The notes below the pieces were generated by a model. The model saw only the letters and a program-made list of their open reading frames with translations. It was not told the DNA's origin and did not search any database. This document shows, piece after piece, positions 1 through 9,043 of a DNA stretch of 19,898 nt (positions within the stretch are counted from its first letter, which is position 1; the number at the start of each line of letters is the position of its first letter). The stretch covers positions 1 to 19,898 of the forward strand of contig JAEWME010000244.1 in assembly GCA_023393265.1 (NCBI GenBank). Direction: 5' to 3'. This DNA comes from Bacteroidota bacterium. GTDB taxonomy: Bacteria; Bacteroidota; Bacteroidia; Bacteroidales; Prolixibacteraceae. The translations under genes were made by a program, and so were the position numbers.

Positions 1-2376
1 TCTCAGATTGATGAGAAACTAAAGTCCGACATCCGGGCGACCGGATATGTTCACAGTCCGCTGCCGCTCGACTACGGCAAATCGCTCGAAACTTATGGCC
101 TCACCAAAAAAGTGCTTGTCTCCGACATGCTTTGCGACATGGAAGATGTAAGCAAATGGACACACAAAGGAGTTGGCACCATGTACCAGTCAGTTGACCG
201 GGCAATTTCAGGAAAAAACAGTTTAAAACTAACTGCCCCAACCGTCCTAAACGAATTTCTGAACTGGGGAATTGGCCGCGGAACTTCGATGGCCAGCTAC
301 AACACCGGTGGCGCTAACTGGGAAAAGTACAACCGCATCCATTTTTACATTTATCCCGATTGCGAAGGTGCACGTTCCATCTATCTGAACCTTTACATAG
401 AAAACGACGGAAAAATAAAGGTTCCTGATCAGTATGGCCGCGAAGGATTTCATGAGATTAATCTCGCGAACGGAAGATGGAATGAGTGTTACGTCGAGAT
501 GCCCGAACTATCGCGCGACAAAGTGACCAAAATCTCGTTTGCCATCGAAGTCTTCGGAAAAGAGCTGACCATGGGCGATTCGCTGAAATTCGACATCGAC
601 GCGGTGGAACTTCAAACCGTTGAAAATCCTGAAGTAGCCAGGGGATGGCAACCCGCCGAAAACCGGATCATTTATTCTACTTCAGGCTACCGGCCCGAAA
701 GTGAAAAAACAGCCATCGTTAAAGTAGACGGAAATAATCAGAAATTTCAGCTTATCGACTACACCACTTCGCAGGTTGCCTACGAAGGTACGATCAACGA
801 CAGCAAAACGCGTATTGGCGACTTCAGGACAATCGATTTCACCGATTTCAGGAAAACCGGACAATACCTGATCCGGGTTGGCAATATTACAAGTAAGCCG
901 TTCTATATCAACTCCGATTTGTGGGACGACTCGGCCTGGCGCGTGCTGAATTTTGTTTTTGGCGAACGCTGCGGTTACCCGATTCCGGGGAAACATGGTA
1001 TTTGCCATGCCGACCTAAACTGCGAATACAACGGACACATTTTCCCGATTAACGGCGGGTGGCACGACGCAGCCGACATGTCGCAGCAATTTGTGCAATC
1101 GGGCGACATTGCTTTCTCGCTGTTAGAAATGGCAAACCGGGCAAAAGAAAAGAACAACACCGATTTATATAACCGGTTGATGGAAGAAGCCAAATGGGGC
1201 ATCGATTTTATCCTGAGAACGAGGCTGGGCGACGGTTTCCGCATTCAATCGTGGGGAACCAACCTGTGGACAGACGGTTACATTGGCACCATCGACGACT
1301 CCGGAAGACGACAGGCCCATGTGAATAACAGCGGATTCGAGAACTTTTTGTTTTCGGGTATCGAAGCTTACGCATCCATGTCGGTTAACGACGACGCCAT
1401 GCTGAAACAAAATCTCAGGAAAGTGGCCAAAGAAGATTTTGGCTTTGCTCTGGCCCGTTTCGATAAACTGGGATATAACGAACGTTTGCCCAACGGACAT
1501 GCCTACATGAGTTCGCAGAGCCAGTACATGGCCACTGTTTCGTGGGCCGCCAGCATGCTCTACCGGCTTACCGGCGAAAAATACTATGCCGATAAAGCAG
1601 CCGAATTCATCAAATACACGCTTCAGTGCCAGCGTACCGAGCCGCTCAACGACAAAGATGGCATGAAAGGATTTTTCTATCGCGACCTAAGCAAAAAGAG
1701 CATTGTGCATTTCAATCACCAGTCGCGCGACCAGGTTTACATGCAGGCGCTGACAGAACTTTGCGAAACTCAGCCCAACAATCCCGATTACAGAACATGG
1801 GCAAATTCAATCAAGCTGTTTGGCGATTACCTGAAAAACACCATGCAGTATGTAAAACCCTACGGAATGGTTCCAAGTGGCGTTTACAACAAAAATGAAA
1901 TTAAAGATTCGGTGAATTTCTACATCACCCAAATCTGGATTCACAACGATGTTTCAGCCGATTTCAAAGAACAACTCGAAAATGGTGCGAAGCTTGATAA
2001 CGACCATTATCTGCGGGTTTTCCCGGTTTGGTTCTCATTTAAAGGCAATTTTGCTGTAACACTGTCAACAGGAAAAGCGGCTGCATTGTGCGGCAAATTC
2101 CTGAAAGATAAAGAACTCACCAACATTGCCGAACAACAACTCTTTTGGATCGTGGGCAAAAATCCGTTCGGACAGTCGATCATTTGGGGCGAAGGCGACA
2201 ATTATCCGCAGCTCTACACCGCGCTCCCCGGCGAAACAGTTGGCGAGATTCCGGTTGGCATGCAAAGCCTTGGCAACGAAGATGTTCCATACTGGCCACA
2301 GTTCAATACGGCCACCTACAAAGAAGTCTGGGGTTCGTCGGCTGCTAAGTGGTTATCGCTCGTTGCCGAATTTTAA
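1..2376 (+). CDS. Glycoside hydrolase family 9 enzyme (endoglucanase-like), 5' end beyond the window
   Basis: Residues are numbered from the GTG at 112, but that GTG is probably not the start: the frame is open for 37 more codons to base 1, so the gene is cut by the window edge. Residues about 1-170 look like a jelly-roll carbohydrate-binding domain (DMEDVSKW, then GKNSLKL). Residues about 185-268 fit the Ig-like CelD_N domain that precedes many GH9 enzymes. From about 275 to the end is the (alpha/alpha)6 catalytic domain. GGWHDAAD at 315-322 supplies the catalytic Asp pair (D319, D322), and E738 in YKEVW fits the C-terminal general acid. VGKNPFGQS is another family motif. GH9 enzymes cleave beta-1,4-glucans or related polysaccharides. 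The true N-terminus, and so any export signal, is not visible. The family call is firm; the substrate is not known. Confidence 0.88.
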   Translation, partial: SQIDEKLKSDIRATGYVHSPLPLDYGKSLETYGLTKKVLVSDMLCDMEDVSKWTHKGVGTMYQSVDRAISGKNSLKLTAPTVLNEFLNWGIGRGTSMASYNTGGANWEKYNRIHFYIYPDCEGARSIYLNLYIENDGKIKVPDQYGREGFHEINLANGRWNECYVEMPELSRDKVTKISFAIEVFGKELTMGDSLKFDIDAVELQTVENPEVARGWQPAENRIIYSTSGYRPESEKTAIVKVDGNNQKFQLIDYTTSQVAYEGTINDSKTRIGDFRTIDFTDFRKTGQYLIRVGNITSKPFYINSDLWDDSAWRVLNFVFGERCGYPIPGKHGICHADLNCEYNGHIFPINGGWHDAADMSQQFVQSGDIAFSLLEMANRAKEKNNTDLYNRLMEEAKWGIDFILRTRLGDGFRIQSWGTNLWTDGYIGTIDDSGRRQAHVNNSGFENFLFSGIEAYASMSVNDDAMLKQNLRKVAKEDFGFALARFDKLGYNERLPNGHAYMSSQSQYMATVSWAASMLYRLTGEKYYADKAAEFIKYTLQCQRTEPLNDKDGMKGFFYRDLSKKSIVHFNHQSRDQVYMQALTELCETQPNNPDYRTWANSIKLFGDYLKNTMQYVKPYGMVPSGVYNKNEIKDSVNFYITQIWIHNDVSADFKEQLENGAKLDNDHYLRVFPVWFSFKGNFAVTLSTGKAAALCGKFLKDKELTNIAEQQLFWIVGKNPFGQSIIWGEGDNYPQLYTALPGETVGEIPVGMQSLGNEDVPYWPQFNTATYKEVWGSSAAKWLSLVAEF

Positions 2377-2404
2377 AGGCAGAATTTCAGGTTAAGCAAA
2401 ATAA

Positions 2405-2479
2405 AAAAGGGCAGGAAACAACTGAAGACCCAATCCTGATATTGGAATTTGGATACCTTCGGTTACTTTCTGCCCTTTT
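2405..2479. terminator. Long-range inverted repeat between convergent genes, probable bidirectional terminator
   Basis: AAAAGGGCAG (2405-2414) pairs perfectly with CTGCCCTTTT (2470-2479). A smaller nested hairpin, CCAAT/ATTGG (2430-2434 and 2441-2445), lies in the loop. It sits 28 bases after the GH9 stop and 16 bases beyond the stop of the convergent nuclease-fold gene. The flanking A run and T run suit termination in both directions. The loop is long, about 55 bases, which lowers confidence. Confidence 0.6.
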
Positions 2480-2495
2480 AGATATGCAGTAGAAG

Positions 2496-3512
2496 CTACT
2501 TCACCAGCATTTTGAAATAAACCGGGAAGTGGTCGCTCACACCGCCTGTATATTTGCTTCCCACATAAGTACGGTTTGGTGTTTTATCACCAGTTTTGTT
2601 GGTAAAAATCATCCAGTCTTCACTGAAAATAAAACCTTTGCCGCCCTCGATGCGAACGCCTTTGCCATGCAGTATTTCTTCTGAAACAACCAAATTGTCG
2701 AGCATATTCCAGTTTCCGCTATAGAAATAAGTTCCCTTTCCGGCCTGATCGTCCGGCAGCATCAGGTTTACCAATTCGGCTCCTGAATTGGGAGCTTTGG
2801 CGCCCAATGTTTCCGACAAGCTCTTATTGGCAGGTTCATCGTTCATATCGCCCATGATGATGATCCGGGCTTTCGGATCTTCTGCCAAAAGCTGGTCGAC
2901 CCGCTTTTTCAGCACGCTGGCAGCCAGCACTCTTTTCGGTTCGGTTTTGTCTTCGCCGCCAATACGCGACGGCCAGTGATTCACAAAAACATGCACCACC
3001 TTGCTGCCCATCTTTCCGGTTACGTGCAAAATATCCCGCGTTTTAAAATTGGGGTCATCAGGAAAAACAACTGGCAAAACTTCGTGCGAAATTTCGGTAA
3101 ACGCATCTTTCCGGTATATAAAAGCTACATCAATACCACGATAATCGGGACTTTCTTCGTGTACGATGGCATATCCCCCATCTTTCAGGGCACCGGTTTT
3201 TACCAGATCTTCCAGCACAGCCTGATTTTCTACCTCAACCAATCCAACCATTTCAGGCAAGTCATTCGGACTAATGTCGGTAATCACTTTGGCGATGTCG
3301 GCCAGCTTCTTTTGGTAGCGTTCGCTATCCCACTTTTTCTCACTCTCCGGAAGAAATTCTTCATCCGGAATTTTTGGATCGTCCACCGTATCAAACAAGT
3401 TCTCGACATTGTACGAAACCACCGTGTATTGATTTCGGGGTGAATCCTTAAGAACCGCACATGAAGCCAGCATCCAGCCCAGCGCAATAATCAGAAAAAA
3501 ATTCTTTTTCAT
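2496..3512 (-). CDS. Endonuclease/exonuclease/phosphatase-fold lipoprotein
   Basis: A 338-residue protein of the EEP superfamily (DNase I / sphingomyelinase / inositol-phosphatase fold). Residues 1-18 form a lipoprotein signal ending in the lipobox LASC (C18), so the protein is probably anchored in the envelope. Active-site motifs occur in family order: YNVENLFD (N36), LVEVEN (E93), VNHWPSR (H179), GDMNDEP (D222, N224) and SDHFP (D327, H328). These fit a metal-dependent phosphodiesterase or phosphatase; the sequence does not say whether the substrate is nucleic acid or a phosphorylated small molecule. Its ATG lies four bases after the stop of the HAD gene, so the two are very likely cotranscribed. 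The fold call is solid, the substrate open. Confidence 0.85.
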   Translation of the reverse strand: MKKNFFLIIALGWMLASCAVLKDSPRNQYTVVSYNVENLFDTVDDPKIPDEEFLPESEKKWDSERYQKKLADIAKVITDISPNDLPEMVGLVEVENQAVLEDLVKTGALKDGGYAIVHEESPDYRGIDVAFIYRKDAFTEISHEVLPVVFPDDPNFKTRDILHVTGKMGSKVVHVFVNHWPSRIGGEDKTEPKRVLAASVLKKRVDQLLAEDPKARIIIMGDMNDEPANKSLSETLGAKAPNSGAELVNLMLPDDQAGKGTYFYSGNWNMLDNLVVSEEILHGKGVRIEGGKGFIFSEDWMIFTNKTGDKTPNRTYVGSKYTGGVSDHFPVYFKMLVK

Positions 3513-3516
3513 TTGC

Positions 3517-4125
3517 TTATTTTCCTATGGTCACTTCGTAATATTTTGTCACATCAACCACCATCATGCCAGCCGCTTCCGCAGCCTGAATACCCAGAAT
3601 TCCATCTTCAAAAACCTGGCAATCTCCCGGATCAACGCCCATCTGCGCTGCACATTTCAGGAAGGTTTCGGGATGTGGCTTGTAGTTTGAAACGTCTTCG
3701 CTGCAAACAACCACATCAAAATATTCCTTCATCCCGATTATTTCAAGTGTTTTGAGCGCCAGCCGACGCATTCCACCCGTTCCAATAGCCATCGGTATTT
3801 TGCCGTGATTTTCGCGAACCAAATCGGCAACAACTTTAATTTCCGGAGTCAGGTGCATATTCTTTTCAAACTCCACTTCCTTGCTGTCGCCCATCTCTTT
3901 CGGGTCAATTGATTTGCCAAACCACTCGTTGAGCTTTTCTACCGTGGGATAAACCGGAATTCCGGCGAGTCGGGCAAAAAGTTCAGGCGTAAAGTCGATG
4001 CCATAGCGAGCTGCCGCGTTTCTCCAGGCGACGAAATGAATGGGCATCGTGTCGGCCAGTGTTCCGTCGAGGTCGAAAATCAATCCTTTTGCTTTCGGAT
4101 CAATTTTGAGTTTATCTTCAATCAT
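3517..4125 (-). CDS. HAD-superfamily hydrolase, beta-phosphoglucomutase/sugar-phosphatase type
   Basis: A 202-residue cytoplasmic HAD enzyme of the subfamily with an alpha-helical cap. Motif I is FDLDGTLAD (nucleophile D18, acid/base D20). Motif II is at GTGG (T116), motif III at NYKPHPE (K149), and motif IV at FEDGILGI (E173, D174). The family includes beta-phosphoglucomutase, fructose-1-phosphatase (YqaB) and other sugar phosphatases. The cap segment (about 25-90) has no feature I can tie to one substrate. It is the first gene of a two-gene unit with the envelope phosphodiesterase 4 bases downstream. A perfect -7 box TACTTTTG lies about 26 bases upstream of the ATG. Molecular role: phosphate-ester hydrolase or phosphomutase, cytoplasmic. 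Confidence 0.86.
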   Translation of the reverse strand: MIEDKLKIDPKAKGLIFDLDGTLADTMPIHFVAWRNAAARYGIDFTPELFARLAGIPVYPTVEKLNEWFGKSIDPKEMGDSKEVEFEKNMHLTPEIKVVADLVRENHGKIPMAIGTGGMRRLALKTLEIIGMKEYFDVVVCSEDVSNYKPHPETFLKCAAQMGVDPGDCQVFEDGILGIQAAEAAGMMVVDVTKYYEVTIGK

Positions 4126-4150
4126 GCTGTTCTAAAATTCTGAATTTTGC

Positions 4151-4158
4151 CAAAAGTA
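4151..4158 (-). promoter_or_regulatory. Candidate -7 box for the HAD/EEP operon
   Basis: Read on the minus strand this is TACTTTTG, an exact match to the Bacteroidetes TAnnTTTG box, ending 25 bases before the HAD start codon. No clear TTTG -33 element is seen at the expected distance. Confidence 0.5.
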
Positions 4159-4211
4159 GCCATTAAACAGCTTCTGTGGGGTGAATTGTTTTTTGTTTGG
4201 TCAAAAATTAA

Positions 4212-4219
4212 CACTTTTG
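4212..4219 (+). promoter_or_regulatory. Possible -7 box for the small membrane protein gene
   Basis: CACTTTTG differs from TAnnTTTG at one position. TTG triplets lie upstream at 4187-4189 and 4193-4195 as possible -33 elements. Its position, 21 bases before the ATG at 4241, argues that the earlier in-frame ATG at 4181 is not used, since it would lie upstream of the promoter. Confidence 0.35.
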
Positions 4220-4240
4220 CCACACTACAAAACCAAAAGT

Positions 4241-4636
4241 ATGCTGATCGTTTCATTGTTATCGCTCACAAGCATTTCGCAACTGGCGCTTTTTCTGGGT
4301 ATCGGGCTAATTATTTTCGGCTGGGTCGAGAAGAAACAAAACCTCATCATCATGGGACATGCCGCCCTGATTATACTGGGATTGTTCGCCTCGTGGGTCT
4401 TGTTTGGCGACTTCATTCAAGTACCAGCAACGCCCGCAGCTATTATTCAGAAGGAAGTCAAGTTGCTTGGCTTTTTCAAAGGCTCTGCAGTATTAATGGG
4501 CCTCAGCGTAGTTTCGCTGCTGATGAGTTGGCGAAAAATCCGCTTTCACAAAACAGTTGTGGCAATTGTAATATTGCTGGCATTGGCATTGTTCTTCATG
4601 CTGGTCAGCATCGGGCAAATGCAGGCAGACAGCTAA
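4241..4636 (+). CDS. Small multi-span membrane protein of unknown function
   Basis: A 131-residue protein with four hydrophobic segments, roughly residues 6-27, 35-52, 76-92 and 100-122, joined by short loops with lysines and arginines (WVEKKQN, SWRKIRFHK). An in-frame ATG at 4181 would add 20 residues that are not membrane-like and would lie upstream of the likely promoter, so 4241 is preferred. I recognise no family. The stop TAA (4634-4636) overlaps the stop of the convergent DedA gene, so neither gene has room for a terminator between them. It could be an inner-membrane accessory protein; no function can be given. Confidence 0.7.
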   Translation: MLIVSLLSLTSISQLALFLGIGLIIFGWVEKKQNLIIMGHAALIILGLFASWVLFGDFIQVPATPAAIIQKEVKLLGFFKGSAVLMGLSVVSLLMSWRKIRFHKTVVAIVILLALALFFMLVSIGQMQADS

Positions 4637-5250
4637 TCTTTTTTCCGCTTGTATCGAATTATCAGGTACACGATAAAAATCAAACCAATTCCAAGCAGAC
4701 CGAACGACAACTCGTGCATGTATTCTTTCAGCAAATCCTGCTGTTTATACACAGAATAACTCAAGACAGCCAGAATAATGTTCCAAAGCCCTGAACCCAA
4801 AATCGTGTATAAAACGAAGGTTTTCATGTTCATCAGCGCCAGACCCGCAGGAATGGAAATCAACTGACGAATGCCGGGGACAAGACGCCCGATAAAAGTA
4901 GAGCTCTTTCCGTGATGGTTAAAATAAGCCTCAGCCTTTTCAATTTTCGTACTATTTAGCAGCAACATTTTACCCAAACGCGTATCAACCAGCCGGTAAA
5001 CAATCGCACGCCCGAGCCATTTGGCCAGGTAATAATTAATCAAGGCACCAATCAAGGCACCCAAAGTGGCAAAAAGCGTCACCAGGTAAGGATTCAATTC
5101 TCCGGAAGCTGCTTTCCAGATGGCTGGCGGAATCACAATTTCAGAAGGAAATGGAATGAACGAACTTTCAATGATCATCAAAAGGGTGATCGAAAAGTAG
5201 TTCATGTGTTGCATGTACCATTCAGCAATGGTTTGAGCATATTCTAGCAT
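4633..5250 (-). CDS. DedA family (VTT/SNARE-associated domain) membrane protein
   Basis: A 205-residue inner-membrane protein of normal DedA length. Near the N-terminus is the re-entrant segment with the conserved acidic motif ESSFIPFPSE (E28, E37). The hallmark GRLVPGIR with its two essential arginines (R122, R128) follows, and then two C-terminal spans ending in a positive tail, KRKKD. DedA proteins are scramblase/flippase-like transporters. Some members recycle undecaprenyl phosphate or phosphatidylethanolamine across the membrane, and E. coli YqjA/YghB need membrane-embedded Glu/Asp and Arg residues. Which lipid this one handles cannot be read from the sequence. It has its own promoter box 26 bases upstream and is separated from purL by the purL terminator. 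Confidence 0.9.
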   Translation of the reverse strand: MLEYAQTIAEWYMQHMNYFSITLLMIIESSFIPFPSEIVIPPAIWKAASGELNPYLVTLFATLGALIGALINYYLAKWLGRAIVYRLVDTRLGKMLLLNSTKIEKAEAYFNHHGKSSTFIGRLVPGIRQLISIPAGLALMNMKTFVLYTILGSGLWNIILAVLSYSVYKQQDLLKEYMHELSFGLLGIGLIFIVYLIIRYKRKKD

Positions 5251-5275
5251 GTCTTTTTTGTTTTATGTCGTTTGC

Positions 5276-5283
5276 CAAAGATA
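5276..5283 (-). promoter_or_regulatory. Candidate -7 box for the DedA gene
   Basis: Minus-strand TATCTTTG is an exact TAnnTTTG match, ending 25 bases before the DedA start codon and downstream of the purL terminator. I find no TTG at the expected -33 distance. Confidence 0.5.
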
Positions 5284-5307
5284 AACGATGAAACTTAAAT
5301 TAAAAGT

Positions 5308-5345
5308 TAAAAAAGAGGCTTCCCGAATTTTATCCGGAAAGCCTT
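5308..5345 (-). terminator. Rho-independent terminator of purL
   Basis: On the minus strand, just after the purL stop, AGGCTTTCCG and CGGGAAGCCT pair over 9 of 10 positions around an 8-base loop. A run of six T follows (plus-strand A run 5309-5314). Confidence 0.8.
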
Positions 5346-5353
5346 TCAAAAAT

Positions 5354-8300
5354 CTATTTTGTTTTCTCTTCTATCCACTTTTGGGCATTTACGAAAGCTT
5401 CCATCCACGGGGCAATTTCGTCGGCTTTTCTTCCCTGCGGATAATTGGCCCACAAATAGGGTTTGAACGCCCTTTCGAGGTGCGGCATCATCACCAGGTG
5501 ACGGCCATCTTCCGAACAAAGTCCGGCGGTATTAAAATTCGAGCCGTTCGGGTTACCCGGATAACCTGTATTGCTGTACTTCATCGGGATGCAATATGCT
5601 GATTCGGCCTGCGGCAAGCTGAATTTTCCTTCGCCGTGTGCCACCCAAACGCCCAGTCGCATGCCCGACATTGAGCCAAGCATCACCGATTTATTGGGAA
5701 GAATATCCACATTTACAAATCCTGATTCGAACTTATGTGATTCGTTGTGAAGCATTTTGGGCTGCTCGGCACGTTCCGGGTAAACCAGCCCAAGTTCCAC
5801 CATCAACTGACAACCGTTGCAAACGCCCAAACTCAAGGTATCTTCGCGTTTATAAAAATTTTCCAGCGCCAGTTTTGCTTTTTCGTTGTATTTGAAAGCG
5901 CCGGCCCATCCTTTTGCCGAGCCCATTACGTCGGAATTGGAGAATCCGCCCACGAAAACGATCATGTTTACATCTTCAAGCGTCTCCCGGCCCGAAATCA
6001 GGTCGGTCATGTGTACGTCCTTCACATCCATTCCGGCGAGATACATCATATAGGCCATCTCGCGGTCGCCGTTCACACCCTTTTCGCGGATGATGGCAGC
6101 TTTCACACCGCTTGGCTGGCGACGTTTCAGATCGATGCCCAAATCGGCTGCTTTGCCCGTGAACCCTTTGAAATCGTATTTCAGTTCGTTCTTCTTATAG
6201 TTGGTGTAACGTTCGAGCGCCTTTTTCTCTCCGGATTGCTTCCGGTCGAGCAGGTACGAAGTCTTGAACCATAGATCGCGCAACGAATTCAGGTCGAAAT
6301 CGAATGCATCGGCTCCGTTCTTCAATGTAAATTCCCGTTTGCCTGCAACCGAACCAATTTTCACGACAGAAACGCCGGCAGCCTTCATTTTGGCTTCGAA
6401 AGCAGCAGCATCCGAAACCTGAAGCACCACACCCGGATTTTCAGCGAACAGCACTTTCACACTGTCAGCTTCGCCCAAACCAGTCAGGTCGAGGTTCAAT
6501 CCTGAATGATTGTCGGCAAAACACATTTCAAGCAAGGTGGTAATCAAACCTCCGGAAGCAATGTCGTGACCTGCCAAAACCAGGTTGTCGTCGATACAAT
6601 CCTGAACGGTATTGAAGACCTTTATAAAGTACGCCGGATCGGCAACCGACGGCGCTGAATTTCCAAGTTTGTTGATGATCTGCGAGAATGCGCTTCCGCC
6701 CAAACGACGCTCCATTCCAGAGAAATCGACCAGATAAAGCGATGTTCCTGCCACGTCAATCAACACCGGTTCAACCACCTTTTTTACGTCGGAAACTTCA
6801 CCCGAAGCCGAAATGATCACCGTTCCGGGGGAATAAACCACGCCGTCCTTGTATTTCTGGGTCATCGACATCGAGTCTTTTCCGGTTGGGATATTGATTC
6901 CAAGCGCGCAGGCAAAATCGCTGGCAGCCTTCACCGCCTTGTAAATGCGTGCATTTTCGCCTTCATTTTTTGCAGGCCACATCCAGTTGGCACTCAGCGA
7001 AACGCCTTTCATGCGATCGGAAAGCGGAGCAAAAACGATGTTAGTCAGCGACTCAGCAATCGAAAGTACCGAACCCGCTTCAGCATCAACCAAAGCTGCT
7101 GCGGGAGCATGACCAATCGTGGTGGCAATGCCGTATTTTCCCTGATAGTCGAGCGTGATAACCCCGACATTGTTCAACGGAAGATGCAATTCGCCGGCAC
7201 ATTGCTGCTTGGCAATACGGCCCGTCACGCAACGGTCAACTTTGTTGGTGAGCCAGTCTTTGCAAGCAACACCTTCAAGCTGAAGCACATCTTCGAGATA
7301 TTTTTCTATTTCGGTTGCGTTATATTCGAGTTCAGCAAACGTCTCACTGCGGGTGGTGTCGGTCAGAACCGTTTTTGGCGGTTTGCCAAACATGTACGAA
7401 AGTTGCCAGTCGATCGGTTTTTCGCCGGTTTTCGAATTTTCGAAAGTAAACTGCATGTCGCCGGTTGCTTCACCAATCACATACATCGGGGCGCGTTCGC
7501 GGTCGGCAATACGCTGCAAAAGCGGCACATCTTTTTCGTGCATCACAAGTCCCATGCGCTCCTGCGACTCGTTTCCGATGATTTCCTTCTGCGAAAGTGT
7601 CGGATCGCCAACCGGAAGTTTGGAGGTGTCAATTTTGCCGCCGGTTGCTTCCACCAATTCCGACAGACAGTTCAGGTGACCACCAGCCCCGTGATCGTGA
7701 ACTGTGATGATCGGGTTTTCAGACGATTCGCTTAAAGCACGAATGGCGTTGTAAACACGTTTTTGCATCTCCGGATTGGCACGCTGAACGGCATTCAACT
7801 CGATGTGGTTTTCGTATTCGCCGGTAGCCACCGACGAAACAGCGCCACCGCCCATCCCGATGCGATAATTATCTCCACCCAAAAGCACCACTTTGTCGCT
7901 TTTGGTTGGCTCATCCTTCAAACTGTCTTTTTTGGCACCAAAACCGATACCACCAGCCAGCATGATCACTTTATCGAATCCGTATTTTTTGTCATTTTCG
8001 AAATGCTCAAAAGTCAAAACAGAACCGGTAATAATAGGCTGCCCAAATTTATTTCCAAAATCGCTGGCTCCGTTCGACGCCTTGATCAGGATTTCTTCCG
8101 GAGTCTGGTATAACCAGTCGCGTTCTTCGGTGGCTTGTTCCCAACTGCGCGAACTTTCGAGCCTCGGATAGGATGTCATGTACACCGCTGTTCCGGCGAT
8201 AGGCAAACTGCCTTTTCCTCCGGCAATACGGTCGCGTATTTCGCCACCTGTTCCGGTTGCTGCGCCGTTGAAAGGCTCAACCGTCGTGGGGAAGTTATGT

Positions 8301-9043
8301 GTTTCGGCTTTCAGCGAAAGAACGGTTTCAAGGTCGGTCACCTCAAAAAAGTCGGGCTTATCCTGCGTTTTGGGGGCAAACTGCTCCACTACCGGTCCCT
8401 GCACAAAGGAGCAGTTGTCCTTATAAGCTGAAATGATTTTATTCAGATTTTGCTGTGAAGTCTTTTTGATTAGCTGAAAGAGCGACATCTCCTGCTCTAC
8501 TCCATCAATTACAAACGTGCCGTTGAAAATTTTATGACGACAGTGCTCCGAGTTCACCTGAGAGAAGCCAAAAACTTCGCTGTCAGTAAGCTTGCGACCC
8601 AACTTTTCTGAGACTGAATTCAGATATCCGATTTCGTCAGCGCTCAGCGCCAAACCTTCCTGCTCATTATACGCAGCAATGTCTTCAATTTCGATAATGG
8701 GCTCCGGCTTTTTGTCGATGGTAAAAATGTGCTGATCGAGGTTGTGGTACAGCGCTTTCAGCATGGGATCGAAACCAGCATCAGCTCCCGAAACTTCGAC
8801 ATATTCTTCAATCCGGAGTATTCCTGAAATGCCCATATTCTGGGTAATTTCGACAGCATTGGTACTCCATGGCGTCAGCATTTCCTTGCGGGGCCCGACG
8901 AACCATCCTGTTAAAACTTCGTCGTCGAGCTTTTCAGCCTCACCAAACAGCCAGACCAGTTTTTCAATATCTTTCTGACCAATCTTATCAACTGAATTTA
9001 AGGCTATTAAAGTTTTTTGTGGAGTTTTGAAGAATAAAATCAT
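5354..9043 (-). CDS. purL: Phosphoribosylformylglycinamidine synthase, large single-chain form
   Basis: This enzyme catalyses the fourth step of purine synthesis: FGAR + glutamine + ATP to FGAM. At 1229 residues it matches the fused PurL form. An N-terminal PurS-like domain (1-140) is followed by a linker with QVNSEHCRH (162-170). The synthetase core has ETHNFPT (247-253) and the glycine-rich GAATGTGGEIRD (260-271). A C-terminal glutamine amidotransferase carries the nucleophile C1075 in GVCNGCQ and the pair H1188/E1190 in PHLER. The frame extends 69 codons further to 9250. I chose the ATG at 9043 because the extension is hydrophobic and unlike PurL, and because a perfect -7 box (9098-9105) falls inside it. 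It forms a single-gene unit with its own terminator. Confidence 0.97.
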   Translation of the reverse strand: MILFFKTPQKTLIALNSVDKIGQKDIEKLVWLFGEAEKLDDEVLTGWFVGPRKEMLTPWSTNAVEITQNMGISGILRIEEYVEVSGADAGFDPMLKALYHNLDQHIFTIDKKPEPIIEIEDIAAYNEQEGLALSADEIGYLNSVSEKLGRKLTDSEVFGFSQVNSEHCRHKIFNGTFVIDGVEQEMSLFQLIKKTSQQNLNKIISAYKDNCSFVQGPVVEQFAPKTQDKPDFFEVTDLETVLSLKAETHNFPTTVEPFNGAATGTGGEIRDRIAGGKGSLPIAGTAVYMTSYPRLESSRSWEQATEERDWLYQTPEEILIKASNGASDFGNKFGQPIITGSVLTFEHFENDKKYGFDKVIMLAGGIGFGAKKDSLKDEPTKSDKVVLLGGDNYRIGMGGGAVSSVATGEYENHIELNAVQRANPEMQKRVYNAIRALSESSENPIITVHDHGAGGHLNCLSELVEATGGKIDTSKLPVGDPTLSQKEIIGNESQERMGLVMHEKDVPLLQRIADRERAPMYVIGEATGDMQFTFENSKTGEKPIDWQLSYMFGKPPKTVLTDTTRSETFAELEYNATEIEKYLEDVLQLEGVACKDWLTNKVDRCVTGRIAKQQCAGELHLPLNNVGVITLDYQGKYGIATTIGHAPAAALVDAEAGSVLSIAESLTNIVFAPLSDRMKGVSLSANWMWPAKNEGENARIYKAVKAASDFACALGINIPTGKDSMSMTQKYKDGVVYSPGTVIISASGEVSDVKKVVEPVLIDVAGTSLYLVDFSGMERRLGGSAFSQIINKLGNSAPSVADPAYFIKVFNTVQDCIDDNLVLAGHDIASGGLITTLLEMCFADNHSGLNLDLTGLGEADSVKVLFAENPGVVLQVSDAAAFEAKMKAAGVSVVKIGSVAGKREFTLKNGADAFDFDLNSLRDLWFKTSYLLDRKQSGEKKALERYTNYKKNELKYDFKGFTGKAADLGIDLKRRQPSGVKAAIIREKGVNGDREMAYMMYLAGMDVKDVHMTDLISGRETLEDVNMIVFVGGFSNSDVMGSAKGWAGAFKYNEKAKLALENFYKREDTLSLGVCNGCQLMVELGLVYPERAEQPKMLHNESHKFESGFVNVDILPNKSVMLGSMSGMRLGVWVAHGEGKFSLPQAESAYCIPMKYSNTGYPGNPNGSNFNTAGLCSEDGRHLVMMPHLERAFKPYLWANYPQGRKADEIAPWMEAFVNAQKWIEEKTK

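Noticed and set aside
112..114. GTG as the start of the GH9 gene
   Set aside because: The same frame is open for 37 codons to the window edge, and no export signal follows the GTG, so the gene most likely begins outside the window.
2976..3443. 155-residue frame opposite the EEP lipoprotein
   Set aside because: Antisense shadow of a gene with clear catalytic motifs.
4181..4240. 20-residue N-terminal extension of the small membrane protein
   Set aside because: It lies upstream of the likely promoter box and does not look like a signal or helix.
4147..4794. 215-residue plus-strand frame across the membrane protein and DedA tail
   Set aside because: It overlaps two better genes in other frames, has no membrane or domain pattern, and is a shadow frame.
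7109..7735. 208-residue frame opposite purL
   Set aside because: Entirely antisense to the well-supported synthetase core of purL; composition reflects the other strand.
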